A stretch of 64,000 bases of DNA, from the NCBI RefSeq assembly GCF_003600355.1, contig NZ_CP032416.1, positions 1,322,183 through 1,386,182 of the forward strand, given 5' to 3'. Under the pieces are notes generated by a model. That model was not told the DNA's origin. It saw only the letters and a program-made list of their open reading frames with translations, and did not search any database. Origin of the DNA: Clostridium fermenticellae (GTDB lineage: Bacteria; Bacillota; Clostridia; Clostridiales; Clostridiaceae). Shown here one piece after another: positions 9,504 through 19,465 of the stretch (within the stretch, counting starts at the first letter, position 1; each line of letters starts with the position of its first letter). The translations under genes were made by a program, and so were the position numbers.

Positions 9504-10937
9504 TTATGTTAAACTTTCATATAGTTTAATATACGTTTTGGCAGAATTATTCCAGCTATTGTCTGAGAGCATTGCATTTTTTGAAATATTACTCCACATA
9601 TTTTTATCATGATATATTTTCACAGCATATTTTATTGTATTTAGCATTTCATGAGCATCATAATTAAAAAATGAAAAACCATTACCTTCTCCAGTATATT
9701 CATTGAAAGGTATTACGGTATCCTTAAGTCCTCCTGTTTCCCTTACTATAGGTGGGGTACCATATCTTAGTGCAATGAGTTGTCCAATACCACATGGTTC
9801 GAATAAAGATGGCATTAGAAACATATCAGAGCCAGAATATATTTTGGATGCTAGTTTTGTATCAAATTTTATATTAACAGAGAGTTTTGACGGATATATA
9901 TGAGAAAAATATTGCAGCGAATCCTGATAATTTTCATCTCCTGAACCAAGTATTACAAGTTGAATATCCATAGAAAGAAGTTCTTCTATAATAGATATAA
10001 CTAAGTCAAGTCCTTTTTGTTTAACCAGTCTTGTGACCATAGAAATAACAGGTATATTTTTATTTTCCGGAAGGTTTAGTGATCTTTGAAGTTCAATCTT
10101 ATTTCTTACTTTTTGAGTTATAGTTGATGAGTTATATTTATAAGATATATTTAAGTCACGTGCTGGATTAAAGATTTCATAGTCAATTCCATTTACGACT
10201 CCATAAAGTTTATAATTCTTGCTGTTTAATAGTCCATCTAAAGTTTCACCGTAGAATGGGGTTTTTATTTCCTCAGCATATGATTTACTTACGGTGGTGA
10301 TTATATCCGAAAAATTAATTCCAGCTTTCATAAATGAGATTGAATCATAATATTTTATCTTATCTTCACTAAAATATTCGTCACCGAGGCTTAAAAGCTC
10401 GCCTAGTATTTCTTTGGGAAAAATTCCTTGATATTTTAAGTTATGAATTGAAAAAACAGTTTTTACATTAGTATATTCATTGCTTTTTTTGTAATGTTCA
10501 TTTAATAGCACAGGTATTATACCGGTATGCCAGTCATTACAATGTATTATGTCTGGGAAAAAATCTCCCATATATCTTATCGATTCTAGGACAGCTCTTG
10601 AAAAAAAAGAAAATCTTTCGCCATCATCAAAAAATCCATAAGGTTTGTCTTTCTCAAAATAATATTCGTTATCTACAAAGTAAAAAGGAACATCATCAAA
10701 ATTGTATTTTTCTAATCCACAATATTTTTGTCTCCAACCAACTGGAACAGTGAAACTTTTTATGTGTTCCATCTTTGATTTGAAGTTTGAGGATATTTGT
10801 GAATACTTAGGAAGTATGACTCTGGCGTCAACACCTAATTTTCTTAAATATTTAGGGAGAGAATAGGCAACATCACCTAAACCTCCAGTTTTCGCAAAAG
10901 GATGAGCTTCTGACACTGCAAATAAAACTTTTTTCAT
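9504..10937 (-). CDS. glgA: Glycogen synthase (ADP-glucose)
   Basis: GT5 glucosyltransferase that elongates alpha-1,4-glucan from ADP-glucose. The start is placed at MKKVLFAVSEAHPFAKTGGLGDV, because a GGAAGGAAG ribosome binding site lies directly before it. A 12-residue in-frame extension (to 10973) has no such site and is not conserved-looking. This gives 477 residues, the family norm. The KTGGLGDV ADP-glucose-binding motif sits near residues 15-22. The C-terminal GT-B half carries PSLFEPCGIGQLIALRYGTPPIVRETGGL, the typical E-x7-E region. It begins 40 bases after the glgC stop. Confidence 0.96.
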   Translation of the reverse strand: MKKVLFAVSEAHPFAKTGGLGDVAYSLPKYLRKLGVDARVILPKYSQISSNFKSKMEHIKSFTVPVGWRQKYCGLEKYNFDDVPFYFVDNEYYFEKDKPYGFFDDGERFSFFSRAVLESIRYMGDFFPDIIHCNDWHTGIIPVLLNEHYKKSNEYTNVKTVFSIHNLKYQGIFPKEILGELLSLGDEYFSEDKIKYYDSISFMKAGINFSDIITTVSKSYAEEIKTPFYGETLDGLLNSKNYKLYGVVNGIDYEIFNPARDLNISYKYNSSTITQKVRNKIELQRSLNLPENKNIPVISMVTRLVKQKGLDLVISIIEELLSMDIQLVILGSGDENYQDSLQYFSHIYPSKLSVNIKFDTKLASKIYSGSDMFLMPSLFEPCGIGQLIALRYGTPPIVRETGGLKDTVIPFNEYTGEGNGFSFFNYDAHEMLNTIKYAVKIYHDKNMWSNISKNAMLSDNSWNNSAKTYIKLYESLT

Positions 10938-10977
10938 CTTCCTTCCCCCCAATAATATAGTATTATTTATCACTTTG

Positions 10978-12123
10978 TTATATAGCTATAGAATTTAAAC
11001 CTATTTCTCTGTCTTCACCAATTAGAACAATTTGATCTGAATTACTTATTATGTTATTATGCTTAATTACACAGTTGTTGCCTATAATTGCTTTGTCTAT
11101 TATCACATCATTCTCTATTGTTACATTTGGTAAAATAACTGAATTGGTTACTCTTGAATTTTTATCAACGTGTACTCCTGGAAATAGAATTGAATTTATA
11201 ACATCACCTAATATTACGCATCCGTCTGATATCATTGAATTTTCTAACTTCACACCATTACCTATGTATTGAGGTGGAAGAGTAGGGGTATTAGAATAAA
11301 TTTTCCAGTCGTCCTCGTATAAATTAAGCTTATTATCTTGTCTCAATAAATCCATGTTTGCTTCCCAATAACTTTGAATTGTACCAACATCTTTCCAGTA
11401 TCCTTTAAAGGGGTATGCAAATAGTTTTTTACCATTTCTAATTAAGGATGGTATTATATCTTTCCCAAAATCATTGCCAGAGTATGGATTGCTTTCATCA
11501 TGTTTCAAAAATTCTTTTATTATTTTCCAGTTAAAGATGTATATTCCCATGGAAGCCATATTGCTTTTTGGATTGTGTGGTTTTTCTTCAAATTGAGTTA
11601 TACGACCGTTTTTATCTGTATTCATAATTCCGAAACGATATGCTTCTTTAAGAGGAATTTCTATAACTGCTATAGTTGCATCCGCATTTTTCTCTTTATG
11701 ATATTTAAGCATAGAAGAATAATTCATTTTATATATATGATCTCCGGAAAGTACAATTATATAATCTGGTTCATAGTAATCTACAAAATTTATATTCTGA
11801 TATATTGCATCAGCTGTGCCACTATACCAGTTCATACCTGTCTCGCTTACATGAGGTGGAAGTATAGTAATTCCTCCGTTCATTTTATCAAGATCCCATG
11901 AACTGCCTATGCCTATGTGATTATTTAAAGTCAATGGCTGATATTGTGTCAATATGCCTACAGTATCAATACCTGAATGTGTACAATTGCTTAATGTAAA
12001 ATCAATAATTCTATACTTTCCACCAAAAGGTACTGCTGGTTTTGCATTAAACTTTGTGAGTTCTTTTAACCTTGTACCTTGACCGCCTGCGAGTACCATT
12101 GCAATGATCTCTTTTTTTATCAT
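10978..12123 (-). CDS. glgC: Glucose-1-phosphate adenylyltransferase
   Basis: 381 residues. It makes ADP-glucose from glucose-1-phosphate and ATP, the committed step of glycogen synthesis. The nucleotidyltransferase signature [15 protein letters not shown] is at residues ~9-23, followed by [19 protein letters not shown]. The sugar-phosphate region [10 protein letters not shown] and a C-terminal left-handed beta-helix of hexapeptide-like repeats (residues ~285-370) are also present. No glgD paralogue, common in other Firmicutes, is found beside it. Its AGGAGG ribosome binding site and first 26 codons lie inside the 3' end of glgB, in another frame. Confidence 0.96.
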   Translation of the reverse strand: MIKKEIIAMVLAGGQGTRLKELTKFNAKPAVPFGGKYRIIDFTLSNCTHSGIDTVGILTQYQPLTLNNHIGIGSSWDLDKMNGGITILPPHVSETGMNWYSGTADAIYQNINFVDYYEPDYIIVLSGDHIYKMNYSSMLKYHKEKNADATIAVIEIPLKEAYRFGIMNTDKNGRITQFEEKPHNPKSNMASMGIYIFNWKIIKEFLKHDESNPYSGNDFGKDIIPSLIRNGKKLFAYPFKGYWKDVGTIQSYWEANMDLLRQDNKLNLYEDDWKIYSNTPTLPPQYIGNGVKLENSMISDGCVILGDVINSILFPGVHVDKNSRVTNSVILPNVTIENDVIIDKAIIGNNCVIKHNNIISNSDQIVLIGEDREIGLNSIAI

Positions 12124-14092
12124 TAGAGATACCTCCTTTTAATGATTTTTCTGTTTTAGAATGTATTTCATGTAGTTTGAAGTTACTTTCATTTGAGCTA
12201 ATTATAGGTTTAATAAAAATAGTTGATAGAGCTGGAAGGTTTATTTTTATACAAAAAGGTTTACTGTTCCACTTTTCCATACCTGGAAATAATATTTCAC
12301 GGTTTAAATTATCAGATCCGCCATAAATAGCAGCGTCACTATTTAGAAGTTCTTTATATTTAACTAACCTTGGTACCCCGATTTTAAAATCATCATATGA
12401 TTTAAAACCGAAATTGCAAATTATAATAATAAAATTATATTTACTAATTCCTTGCCTTATAAAAGAAATTATACATTGCTTGTTGTTTGAAACGTCTATC
12501 CAATTGAAACCATTGAAATTAAAATCCTGTTCCCATAGTGCACTTTCATTTCTATATAAGTAATTTAAAGCCTTAACGTATTTTTTTGCCTTTTCATGCA
12601 TTGGATATAGTAGTAAATTCCAATCAAGTTCTGAATCAAATTTCCATTCATCAAACTGTGCAAATTCATTCCCCATAAAATTTAGTTTTTTACCCGGATG
12701 AGTCATCATATATCCGAGGAATGCTCTAAATCCAGAAAATTTCTCTTCATATTTTCCAGGCATTTTATTTAAAAGTGATCTTTTACCATAAACAACTTCA
12801 TCATGCGATATTGGAAGTATGAAATTCTCGGAAAAGGCATACATTATTGAAAAAGTTATCAGATTATGATTATATATTTTTTCATTCTCGTTTAGACTCA
12901 TGTATCGTAAAATATCATTCATCCAACCCATATTCCATTTATAATTAAAGCCAAGACCGCCATCATAATCTGGACGTGTAACCATAGGCCATGCTGTAGA
13001 TTCCTCAGCTATAACTAGAGAATTTGGAAAATGCGTAAATATGGCTCTATTAAGTTTTCTTAAAAATTCAACTGCATCTAGATTTTCAATCCCACCATGT
13101 TTATTTTTTAAGTTTGGATTGTCCTGTTTTCCGTAATTCAGGTAGAGCATATTTGCTACTGCATCGACTCTTATACCATCTATATGATATATTTCAAACC
13201 AGAAGAGTGCGTTTGATATTAAAAAATTCTTTACCTCTGTTTTTCCTAAATCAAAATTAGAGGTGCCCCATCCACAATTTTCTCTTAAATCACTGTTTTG
13301 ATATTCATAAAGATAAGAACCATCAAACTTGTACAGTCCATGTGAATCTTTGCAAAAGTGACCCGGAACCCAGTCCATTATAATACCTATGTTATTTTGG
13401 TGAAATTTATCCACAAAATATTTAAAATCAGAAGGTCTCCCAAATCGGCTTGTTAGTGAATAGTAGCCGGTAGTTTGGTATCCCCAGGAGCCATCGAAGG
13501 GATGTTCAGTAATTGGCATAAGCTCTATATGTGTGTAGCCCATATCTAATATATATGGAACTAGCAAGTCGGCCATCTCCTTATAGGAATAGAACTTTTT
13601 TTGATTATTTAATCTCCACGAACTTAAATTTATTTCATATATATTAATTGGAGAAGAAAATGAGTTTATTTTAGATTTTTTTTCAAACCATACTTGATCA
13701 TTCCATTTATAATCATTTTTGATACTGTAGACTATAGAAGCTGTATTGGGTCTAACTTCTGAATAAAAGGCATAAGGGTCTGATTTGAAAATAGATTTTC
13801 CATCAGATGTTAAAATAGCGTATTTGTATAAATAACCTTCATGAATACCTTCAATAAAGAGATTCCAAAATCCAGTTTTTGGCTGCTTCTTCATTATATG
13901 AATTTTATAATTCCAGTTATTAAAGTCACCAACAACGCTTACACTTAATGCATTGGGAGCCCAAACTCTAAATAATGTTCCAGAAGTTTTATTGAATTTT
14001 ATAAATCTACTTCCTAAAAATTTATATGTTCTAAAGTTGTCATCATTTGTATATGAATATGCTTCATAGTAGTTTATATCAAGATTCAACAT
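12047..14092 (-). CDS. glgB: 1,4-alpha-glucan branching enzyme
   Basis: 681 residues. GH13 branching enzyme that cuts alpha-1,4 chains and re-attaches them by alpha-1,6 bonds. It has a CBM48 N-terminal domain ([17 protein letters not shown]) and the barrel motifs [20 protein letters not shown] and region [11 protein letters not shown]. Region II is GIRVDAVAN, with nucleophile D near 310. Region III is VIAEEST, with E near 359. Region IV is SHDEVV, with D near 431. It is the first gene of the glycogen operon, with AAGGAGAAACTTAACT before its ATG. The C-terminus is odd. Homologues normally end soon after a segment like [11 protein letters not shown], but here about 40 more residues follow, and the last 77 bases overlap glgC out of frame. 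The tail is basic and looks like read-through rather than a domain. Confidence 0.95.
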   Translation of the reverse strand: MLNLDINYYEAYSYTNDDNFRTYKFLGSRFIKFNKTSGTLFRVWAPNALSVSVVGDFNNWNYKIHIMKKQPKTGFWNLFIEGIHEGYLYKYAILTSDGKSIFKSDPYAFYSEVRPNTASIVYSIKNDYKWNDQVWFEKKSKINSFSSPINIYEINLSSWRLNNQKKFYSYKEMADLLVPYILDMGYTHIELMPITEHPFDGSWGYQTTGYYSLTSRFGRPSDFKYFVDKFHQNNIGIIMDWVPGHFCKDSHGLYKFDGSYLYEYQNSDLRENCGWGTSNFDLGKTEVKNFLISNALFWFEIYHIDGIRVDAVANMLYLNYGKQDNPNLKNKHGGIENLDAVEFLRKLNRAIFTHFPNSLVIAEESTAWPMVTRPDYDGGLGFNYKWNMGWMNDILRYMSLNENEKIYNHNLITFSIMYAFSENFILPISHDEVVYGKRSLLNKMPGKYEEKFSGFRAFLGYMMTHPGKKLNFMGNEFAQFDEWKFDSELDWNLLLYPMHEKAKKYVKALNYLYRNESALWEQDFNFNGFNWIDVSNNKQCIISFIRQGISKYNFIIIICNFGFKSYDDFKIGVPRLVKYKELLNSDAAIYGGSDNLNREILFPGMEKWNSKPFCIKINLPALSTIFIKPIISSNESNFKLHEIHSKTEKSLKGGISNDKKRDHCNGTRRRSRYKVKRTHKV

Positions 14093-14453
14093 AGTTAAGT
14101 TTCTCCTTACATAGAATTGAGTAAATTTAATATGATATTATATGATCGTATATTGGAAAAATTACTTTCAATTCAGTTTTAATTATAATTACAAAAAATG
14201 TAAAACACATATTTTATATTAACACTCGGATAAATAAAATTAAATCAACTTAAAACATCAATAAGTAAAAAAATGTATAATTTCCCTTGATTTACTTTTA
14301 GATATTGTATTTCTCGTAAAATATCTAATTAAATCTCATTTAAAATATAATTAGATAATTCAGAAAATTATGAGTATAATAATTATATCAAAAAAATGTA
14401 CAATAATAAAGTAATTAGCGAAAATAATATATATAGATGAAAATTGTAGAGTG
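14093..14453. other. AT-rich intergenic region upstream of the glycogen operon
   Basis: No gene seen. It must contain the minus-strand promoter of glgB-glgC-glgA-glgP, but I cannot pick a convincing -35/-10 pair. One imperfect inverted repeat (TTAGATATT with AATATCTAA, about 14298-14328) is visible. Confidence 0.5.
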
Positions 14454-14497
14454 AAAAAGCTTTCTATGGTCATTATTTGATCAAAGAAAGCTTTTTT
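14454..14497. terminator. Strong bidirectional terminator
   Basis: AAAAAGCTTTCT pairs with AGAAAGCTTTTT, with A/T tails on both sides. It directly follows the stop of the minus-strand oxidase-fold gene and would also stop transcription running the other way. Confidence 0.85.
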
Positions 14498-14503
14498 AAT
14501 TAT

Positions 14504-14899
14504 TTAGAATTTAACGCTTCGAGAGTTACCCTGCATATCATAGAATGTTGCACTTACACAATCTATGTAAAATATCTCAAAGATACCATCATCTACTTTA
14601 TATATATTGTTTAATGTGGGCATAGTATTTAAGGCTGCTTGTTGAGATTCTTTAGAAGTATAAGAAACTGCTTTCCCAGTTAATCTAAGCCATTTTCCTT
14701 CTGGTGAAGCTGCGCTTATTTGAATGTTTGGATTGATTTTCATTTGTTTGTATACATCTTTTGTATTAGCAGTACAAAAACATAATTTGTTATTGTAATT
14801 CATTGCAAATCCAAATGGACGCACTGCAGGTGTCTCACCATTGATTGTTGCAAGATAAAATACTTTGTTTTCATTTAAAAATTTTAAAACTTCATCCAT
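14504..14899 (-). CDS. Pyridoxamine 5'-phosphate oxidase-like (FMN-binding split barrel) protein
   Basis: About 131 residues from the chosen ATG at 14899, which has a GGAGGAG ribosome binding site. An upstream in-frame start at 14944 lacks one. The segments FLNENKVFYLATINGETPAVRPFGFAM, CFCTANTKDVYKQMKINPNIQISA and WLRLTGKAV follow the small PNPOx-like flavoprotein pattern, a split beta-barrel that usually binds FMN or F420 as a dimer. Such proteins in clostridia are usually annotated as general flavin oxidoreductases or nitroimidazole-reductase-like enzymes. The substrate is unknown. It is monocistronic and ends in a strong terminator. Confidence 0.85.
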   Translation of the reverse strand: MDEVLKFLNENKVFYLATINGETPAVRPFGFAMNYNNKLCFCTANTKDVYKQMKINPNIQISAASPEGKWLRLTGKAVSYTSKESQQAALNTMPTLNNIYKVDDGIFEIFYIDCVSATFYDMQGNSRSVKF

Positions 14900-15030
14900 A
14901 AATAGTTCTCCTCCACATATAAAATATTTTAAAATTGTTACCAATTATATTTTAACACAAATAAGTGGATATATGTCTGATACTTATTAAACAGTTTGTG
15001 TCAAGTTAAAGTGGGCAATTTTATTTTTTA

Positions 15031-16681
15031 AAATTTCCATTGTAAATTCAGTTGATATTTTTCTTCCCGTATGGCCCCGTCCACAGCCCGGAAGGGCGCA
15101 CTTATCCTGTTAACTTTTTATCCCGAGTTTTTAAATTATCTATAAACCAGTTCACTGAGATTTCTTTCCTGAAAAAAGCTCTGTATCGCTTTTCTGCCAT
15201 TGGTTACGGCGCAGCCTGTAAATGGTATCCCTGCTTTATGTATATGGTAATACCTGCTCTTCTTAGGTTTCTTGTTAACATCAGCTGCCGTTAATGTTAT
15301 AACCTCTTTTATTTTCTCCAGTTTATCATCTGAAATAGAACCTGAACATATCTCATCGATTGTTTGGTATATTCTTTTACCAGCTTTTTCTGCCAGTATT
15401 TTTGCCAGATTATTTGCACCCTTTATAGACCAGCTCATTTTTCTCCCTTTCATCCTCTGGGCCAGTATGTCACAAATATTATGCTCCATTGTGCCTAAAT
15501 TCCTATATTCCAGTCCTTCAGGTGCCTCCGGCATCTTTATCTCTTCTCTTAAGTGATATGGCACTAATCCTGCCTTATTTTCAAAGAGATATGTATACAG
15601 TTTTTCTAATTTCTTAAACTTTTTTTCGTTATTAGTATACTTAACCATAAGACCTGTTAAGTATTCAAAACTCTTATCTATTTTTCCGTCATGCAGCATT
15701 TTCATGAGTTTATATGCTTCCTTTTTATCCTCCATATTTCTCAGTACTGCCTGACTTTTATGGAATGGATCTAACTGAAAATATACGCCTTCTCCACCCA
15801 TGCTCTGTTTTATCCATGGGGCACCATCCCCATTCAAAATTCTTACTTCTATTTCATCTGTGTTATATACTTCTGCAATGGCGGCATCACTAAGTTCCTT
15901 GAATTTTTTACTTGTTCCAAAGCTGGCGCATGCTGTTTTATTATGAACTACATAGCCGTCTTTTCTGCCACCTCTCTTTTTCCAGCCCTCATAAGTTACT
16001 CCCAGCTTAAGTTCTTTCTTTTTAGACTTCCTTCCTTTAGGTTTATCTTTCCCCTGAATGCTTAACCAGATGCCGTCCATCTCCTGAAATAAGGCCTTAA
16101 CTTCCCTTGAGCCCTTTAATTTTCCCATTTTATTCAGCAGTATCTTCCTCTCTTCCTTTTCTTCTATTTTAGAACCTAATTTTTGTACTACATTCCATAC
16201 TGCCGTATGGCTGATTTCCTGGTTTGCCAGTTCTTTAATATTATTTGAAGTGTTCCTATAAGACACATTGGTTACATTGTCTACTATTTTTTCTACTAAA
16301 GTGCTTGAAATATGGCCTATTGTATCCATTTTTAAGTATTCATCCAGTAAGAATTTATATGCCTTTTTCCCTTGATCAGTTTTGTATTCATATATACGTC
16401 TGTCAAATTCTACATCTCCCATAATAGTTTTTATACACGTATGCCTTAATCCTTTATTTCTATATATTTCGGCATCTCTTTCATCCATTAACCTCCGGTC
16501 CAGGTGCGAAAGCACCTCTCTTAGAATTTCACATGCTGTATCACACGCATATTTATATATTTTTTTCTCTAAACTATTGAAAGTTATTTCATTATCATTT
16601 AAACTTAAAGTATCGTTTAAATTGTACATAATCTCACCCATTTCTATATAGTCTTATCAACTTATATTATAATGGATTTTT
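15031..16681 (-). mobile_element. ISLre2-family insertion sequence, apparently intact
   Basis: About 1.65 kb bounded by imperfect terminal inverted repeats. The left end (15031-15056) contains TCCATTGTAAATTCAGTTGAT-like sequence. The right end (16656-16681), read inward, contains TCCATTATAATATAAGTTGAT-like sequence. Both are preceded outside by an A/T run, and 16 or more positions agree. One uninterrupted transposase gene fills the element. The size fits ISLre2 elements. I could not identify target-site duplications flanking these ends, so the outer boundaries may be off by several bases. Confidence 0.8.
15136..16641 (-). CDS. ISLre2 family (UPF0236) transposase
   Basis: 501 residues, full length and without frameshifts. 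The N-terminal part (MYNLNDTLSLNDNEITFNSLEKKIYKYACDTACEILREVLSHLDRRLMDERD) is typical of ISLre2/UPF0236 transposases. The catalytic half follows, with FQEMDGIWLSIQGKDK, then LNGDGAPWIK and FQLDPFHKSQAVLRN, giving candidate acidic residues. A C-terminal Lys-rich tail closes it. Translation probably starts at MGEIM or at MYNLN four residues later. The gene lies inside clear inverted repeats, so the copy may still be mobile. Confidence 0.9.
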   Translation of the reverse strand: MGEIMYNLNDTLSLNDNEITFNSLEKKIYKYACDTACEILREVLSHLDRRLMDERDAEIYRNKGLRHTCIKTIMGDVEFDRRIYEYKTDQGKKAYKFLLDEYLKMDTIGHISSTLVEKIVDNVTNVSYRNTSNNIKELANQEISHTAVWNVVQKLGSKIEEKEERKILLNKMGKLKGSREVKALFQEMDGIWLSIQGKDKPKGRKSKKKELKLGVTYEGWKKRGGRKDGYVVHNKTACASFGTSKKFKELSDAAIAEVYNTDEIEVRILNGDGAPWIKQSMGGEGVYFQLDPFHKSQAVLRNMEDKKEAYKLMKMLHDGKIDKSFEYLTGLMVKYTNNEKKFKKLEKLYTYLFENKAGLVPYHLREEIKMPEAPEGLEYRNLGTMEHNICDILAQRMKGRKMSWSIKGANNLAKILAEKAGKRIYQTIDEICSGSISDDKLEKIKEVITLTAADVNKKPKKSRYYHIHKAGIPFTGCAVTNGRKAIQSFFQERNLSELVYR

Positions 16682-16690
16682 ATGTACATG

Positions 16691-16714
16691 GGAGATACTT
16701 TTTGTATCTCCTTT
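16691..16714. terminator. Small hairpin just outside the IS right end
   Basis: GGAGATAC-TTTTT-GTATCTCC, a perfect 8-bp stem followed by TTTA. It would block plus-strand read-through toward 17012. Confidence 0.45.
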
Positions 16715-16799
16715 ATTATTTTAACCAGTAATTATTACTACCTTTGCCTACTAAAATTATACTCTAAGTATTAAACAAAGATCTATAAATATATTTATA

Positions 16800-16839
16800 G
16801 TAACATATTGTTACAAAGTAAAATTTTAAAACTGTAACA
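16800..16839 (+). promoter_or_regulatory. Candidate enhancer (upstream activating sequence) for the 17012 sigma-54 promoter
   Basis: A perfect palindrome GTAACA-TAT-TGTTAC (16800-16814) is followed by a half-site TGTAACA at 16833-16839. It lies about 135-150 bases upstream of the -24 element, the usual distance for an activator of the NtrC/RocR type. The likely binder is the activator encoded at 19613-21037. Confidence 0.55.
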
Positions 16840-16883
16840 AAATCATACGTTTTTTGTCAGTAAACTTTATAATAAATTTTACA

Positions 16884-16920
16884 TAAACGGGTGTATTTAA
16901 AAGTTCACCCGTTTATTTTA
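16884..16920 (+). terminator. Terminator-like hairpin between UAS and promoter
   Basis: TAAACGGGTG pairs with CACCCGTTTA around 12 bases, followed by TTTTATTT. It would insulate the sigma-54 promoter from upstream transcription. Confidence 0.7.
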
Positions 16921-16945
16921 TTTGCAATATTACGTAATTATAGTA

Positions 16946-16962
16946 TTGGTATAATATTTGCT
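16946..16962 (+). promoter_or_regulatory. Sigma-54 (-24/-12) promoter of the permease-amidohydrolase operon
   Basis: TTGGTATAATATTTGCT: GG at 16948-16949 and GC at 16960-16961, exactly 10 bases between them as sigma-54 requires. It lies about 50 bases upstream of the permease start and downstream of a palindromic UAS. Only the C of the consensus GGCA is missing. Confidence 0.75.
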
Positions 16963-17011
16963 CTTATTTACTATTTAAAAGTTTCAAGTTTATAAAAGGG
17001 GGTATTTATCT

Positions 17012-18211
17012 ATGGCATTTAATGCTATTCAGTGTTTTCTCATAGTAATGGGATTTTTGCTGATAGGGGAGATTGTTTCTATCAAAACAAAAGCTTATGT
17101 ACCGTCAGTTTTTGTTTCAGCAGTGTTATTCTTATTAGGTTTTTGGACTTTTGTGCCTAAAGATGTTGTTTCCCAAGCATCTTTCGGGACAAATTTTGTT
17201 CAGGTTTGTATGAGCTTAATTCTTGTTCATCTTGGAACATTAATGAGTCTCAAAAAACTTATAGAACAATGGAAAGCAGTAGTTGTTGCAGTACTTGGTA
17301 TATGTGGTACAGTTTTTATGACCATGACCATAGGAAGAATATTTTTTGATTGGCATACGGTGGTAGCAGCAACTCCGCCATTAACCGGAGGAATTGTAGC
17401 AGCTTTATTAATGTCAGAAGGTTTAAAAGCTAAAGGAATCACTACATTAGCAATTCTTCCGATTGCAATGTTTATAACTCACAGTTTCTTTGGATACCCA
17501 CTCACTTCTTGGTGTTTAAAAAGAGAAGGCAGAAGGGTTTTAGATAACTTTAGAAAGAATGGACCAAACCAGAAGGAAATAGAGAATAGTAAGGTTTTAA
17601 AAACTGAGAATGTAGAAAATATAAAGAAAAAATTGATTCCACCTTTACCAGAAGAATATCATTCTCCAGTGATAATATTATTTAAAGTTATGATTGTAGC
17701 TATTTTAGCAAGTTTTGTATCAAATCTAACAGGAGGTGCTATTAATCAGTACATTATATGCTTGATTTTTGGTGTTATATTTTGTGAAATTGGATTTCTT
17801 GAAGAAACTGCTCTTGTTAAAGCCGGAGCATTCAATTGGCTTATTTCCGGTCTTTTGGCATATGTATTTTCAGGACTTTCTGGTGTGGGACCAGGCCAAT
17901 TAGTACAAATATTAATTCCTATTATTGTTTTAATAATCTTAGGCATTTTTGGCATGTTTGCAGTATCTATGATAATTGGAAGATTCTTAGGTTTTACAAA
18001 AGAAATGGGTTTTGCATGTGCACTTACTTCTCTTTTTGGATTTCCTGCGGATTATATTATAACTAATGAGGTTTGTAAGTCTGTAAGTAATACTGAAGAA
18101 GAAAGGCTTTATGTAGTTGATATTCTTCTTCCGAGAATGCTGGTAGGAGGTTTTGCAACTGTATCAATAGCATCTGTAATAATATCAAGCATATTCTTGA
18201 AATTACTATAG
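17012..18211 (+). CDS. Membrane permease, glutamate-symporter (GltS/ESS)-like
   Basis: 399 residues with roughly ten hydrophobic segments, a central charged cytoplasmic loop (residues ~165-220) and two halves of similar pattern. This resembles sodium-coupled ESS/GltS-type carriers. The motifs TPPLTGGIVAALLMSEGL and CALTSLFGFPADYIITNEV are in positions where such carriers have re-entrant loops. The ribosome binding site is AAAGGGGG. It is followed 40 bases later by the M20 amidohydrolase, and both lie behind a sigma-54 promoter. The pair probably imports and hydrolyses an N-acylated amino acid or similar amide. The family assignment is moderate; the substrate is inference. Confidence 0.6.
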   Translation: MAFNAIQCFLIVMGFLLIGEIVSIKTKAYVPSVFVSAVLFLLGFWTFVPKDVVSQASFGTNFVQVCMSLILVHLGTLMSLKKLIEQWKAVVVAVLGICGTVFMTMTIGRIFFDWHTVVAATPPLTGGIVAALLMSEGLKAKGITTLAILPIAMFITHSFFGYPLTSWCLKREGRRVLDNFRKNGPNQKEIENSKVLKTENVENIKKKLIPPLPEEYHSPVIILFKVMIVAILASFVSNLTGGAINQYIICLIFGVIFCEIGFLEETALVKAGAFNWLISGLLAYVFSGLSGVGPGQLVQILIPIIVLIILGIFGMFAVSMIIGRFLGFTKEMGFACALTSLFGFPADYIITNEVCKSVSNTEEERLYVVDILLPRMLVGGFATVSIASVIISSIFLKLL

Positions 18212-18251
18212 AGTTATAGTTTTTTATATAATTTTGGTTAGGAGTGTTAAA

Positions 18252-19424
18252 ATGAATGTTAATATTTTAGAAAAGGCTAAAGAAATACAGGATTATGTAG
18301 TTGGACTTAGAAGAGATTTTCACAGACATCCAGAGCCATCTTTTAAAGAATATAGGACTTCACGAAAAGTGAAAGAAGAACTTTCAAAAATGGGTATTAA
18401 AGTAGAGAGTATAGGGGAAACCGGTGTAATAGGAATATTGGAAGGCAGTGCAAAAGGGAAAGTTATAGCACTGAGAGCAGATATGGATGCCCTTTCTATA
18501 ACAGAAAAAACAGGATTGTCTTTTTCTTCTGAAAATCCAGGATTTATGCATGCCTGCGGACATGATTGTCATACTGCAATGCTTTTAGGAGCGGCAAAGA
18601 TTTTGTCGGAAATGAAAGATAATTTAGAGGGAATAGTTAAATTTATTTTTCAACCAGCTGAAGAGGTTGCTTCTGGTGCTAAAAAAATTATAGAAGAAGG
18701 AGCTTTAAGAAACCCGGATGTGGATTTCATTTTTGGTATGCACATATGGGCGGATACTCCTATAGGCAAGGTAATACTTCAAGAAGGTCCTTTAATGGCC
18801 TCAGGTGATATATGGAATCTTGAAATTAAGGGAAAATCAAGTCATGGTTCAGCACCTTGGCAGGGAATAGATTCAATTGTGTGTGCCGCTTCAGTAATTA
18901 ATGGCATGCAAACTGTAGTCAGCAGGGTAAATGATGTAAGATCTCCAATAGTGATAAATATAGGTACAATAAAAGGAGGAGATAGGTTTAATGTAACTCC
19001 GGGTTCTGCAAAAATGGAAGGAATGAATAGAGCCTTCAGCTCTTATTGTAGAAAAAATATGCCAATATGGATTGAAAAAGTAATAAAAAATATATGTGCT
19101 GCCTATGGATGTGACTATGAGTTTAATTATAATTTCATTTGTGGTGTAACTATTAATGATGAGAAGGCTGCTAAATTTACCAAAAAATCTGTTGCAAAGA
19201 TAGTCGGAGAAGATGGTTTTATAGCAACTGAAAAGATAATGGGTTCTGAAGACTTTTCGGAATACCTGGAATCTGTGCCCGGTGCTTTGATGCTTCTAGG
19301 AGGAAGAAATGAATCAAAAGATTGTTGTTATTCACATCATTCAAATTATTTTAAAGTAGATGAAGACGCTTTACCAATAGGGGTAGCAGCATATGTTCAG
19401 GTTAGTATTGACTATCTTTCCTAA
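18252..19424 (+). CDS. M20 family amidohydrolase (N-acyl-amino-acid hydrolase type)
   Basis: 390 residues from the ATG at 18252, which has TTAGGAGTG before it. An upstream in-frame start at 18234 lacks a ribosome binding site. It has the M20D metal-site motifs: ALRADMDALSI, MHACGHDCHTAMLLG, FQPAEE, the GMHIW histidine and a late MGSEDFSEY. These enzymes remove the acyl group from N-acyl or indole-acetyl-type amino acid conjugates, or aminobenzoyl and hippurate-like amides, with a dinuclear metal centre in the cytoplasm. The substrate is not readable. Co-transcription with the permease and control by a sigma-54 activator suggest use of an amide as carbon or nitrogen source. Confidence 0.88.
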   Translation: MNVNILEKAKEIQDYVVGLRRDFHRHPEPSFKEYRTSRKVKEELSKMGIKVESIGETGVIGILEGSAKGKVIALRADMDALSITEKTGLSFSSENPGFMHACGHDCHTAMLLGAAKILSEMKDNLEGIVKFIFQPAEEVASGAKKIIEEGALRNPDVDFIFGMHIWADTPIGKVILQEGPLMASGDIWNLEIKGKSSHGSAPWQGIDSIVCAASVINGMQTVVSRVNDVRSPIVINIGTIKGGDRFNVTPGSAKMEGMNRAFSSYCRKNMPIWIEKVIKNICAAYGCDYEFNYNFICGVTINDEKAAKFTKKSVAKIVGEDGFIATEKIMGSEDFSEYLESVPGALMLLGGRNESKDCCYSHHSNYFKVDEDALPIGVAAYVQVSIDYLS

Positions 19425-19465
19425 TCAATAATAAGAAGATTCAATAAATCAATTATCCTTCAGGA

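Noticed and set aside
11500-11901. 133-aa plus-strand frame inside glgC
   Set aside because: Antisense shadow of a well-conserved gene with all motifs on the minus strand.
15001-16690. Target-site duplication of the ISLre2-type element
   Set aside because: I could not find matching short direct repeats just outside the inverted repeats, so none is claimed.
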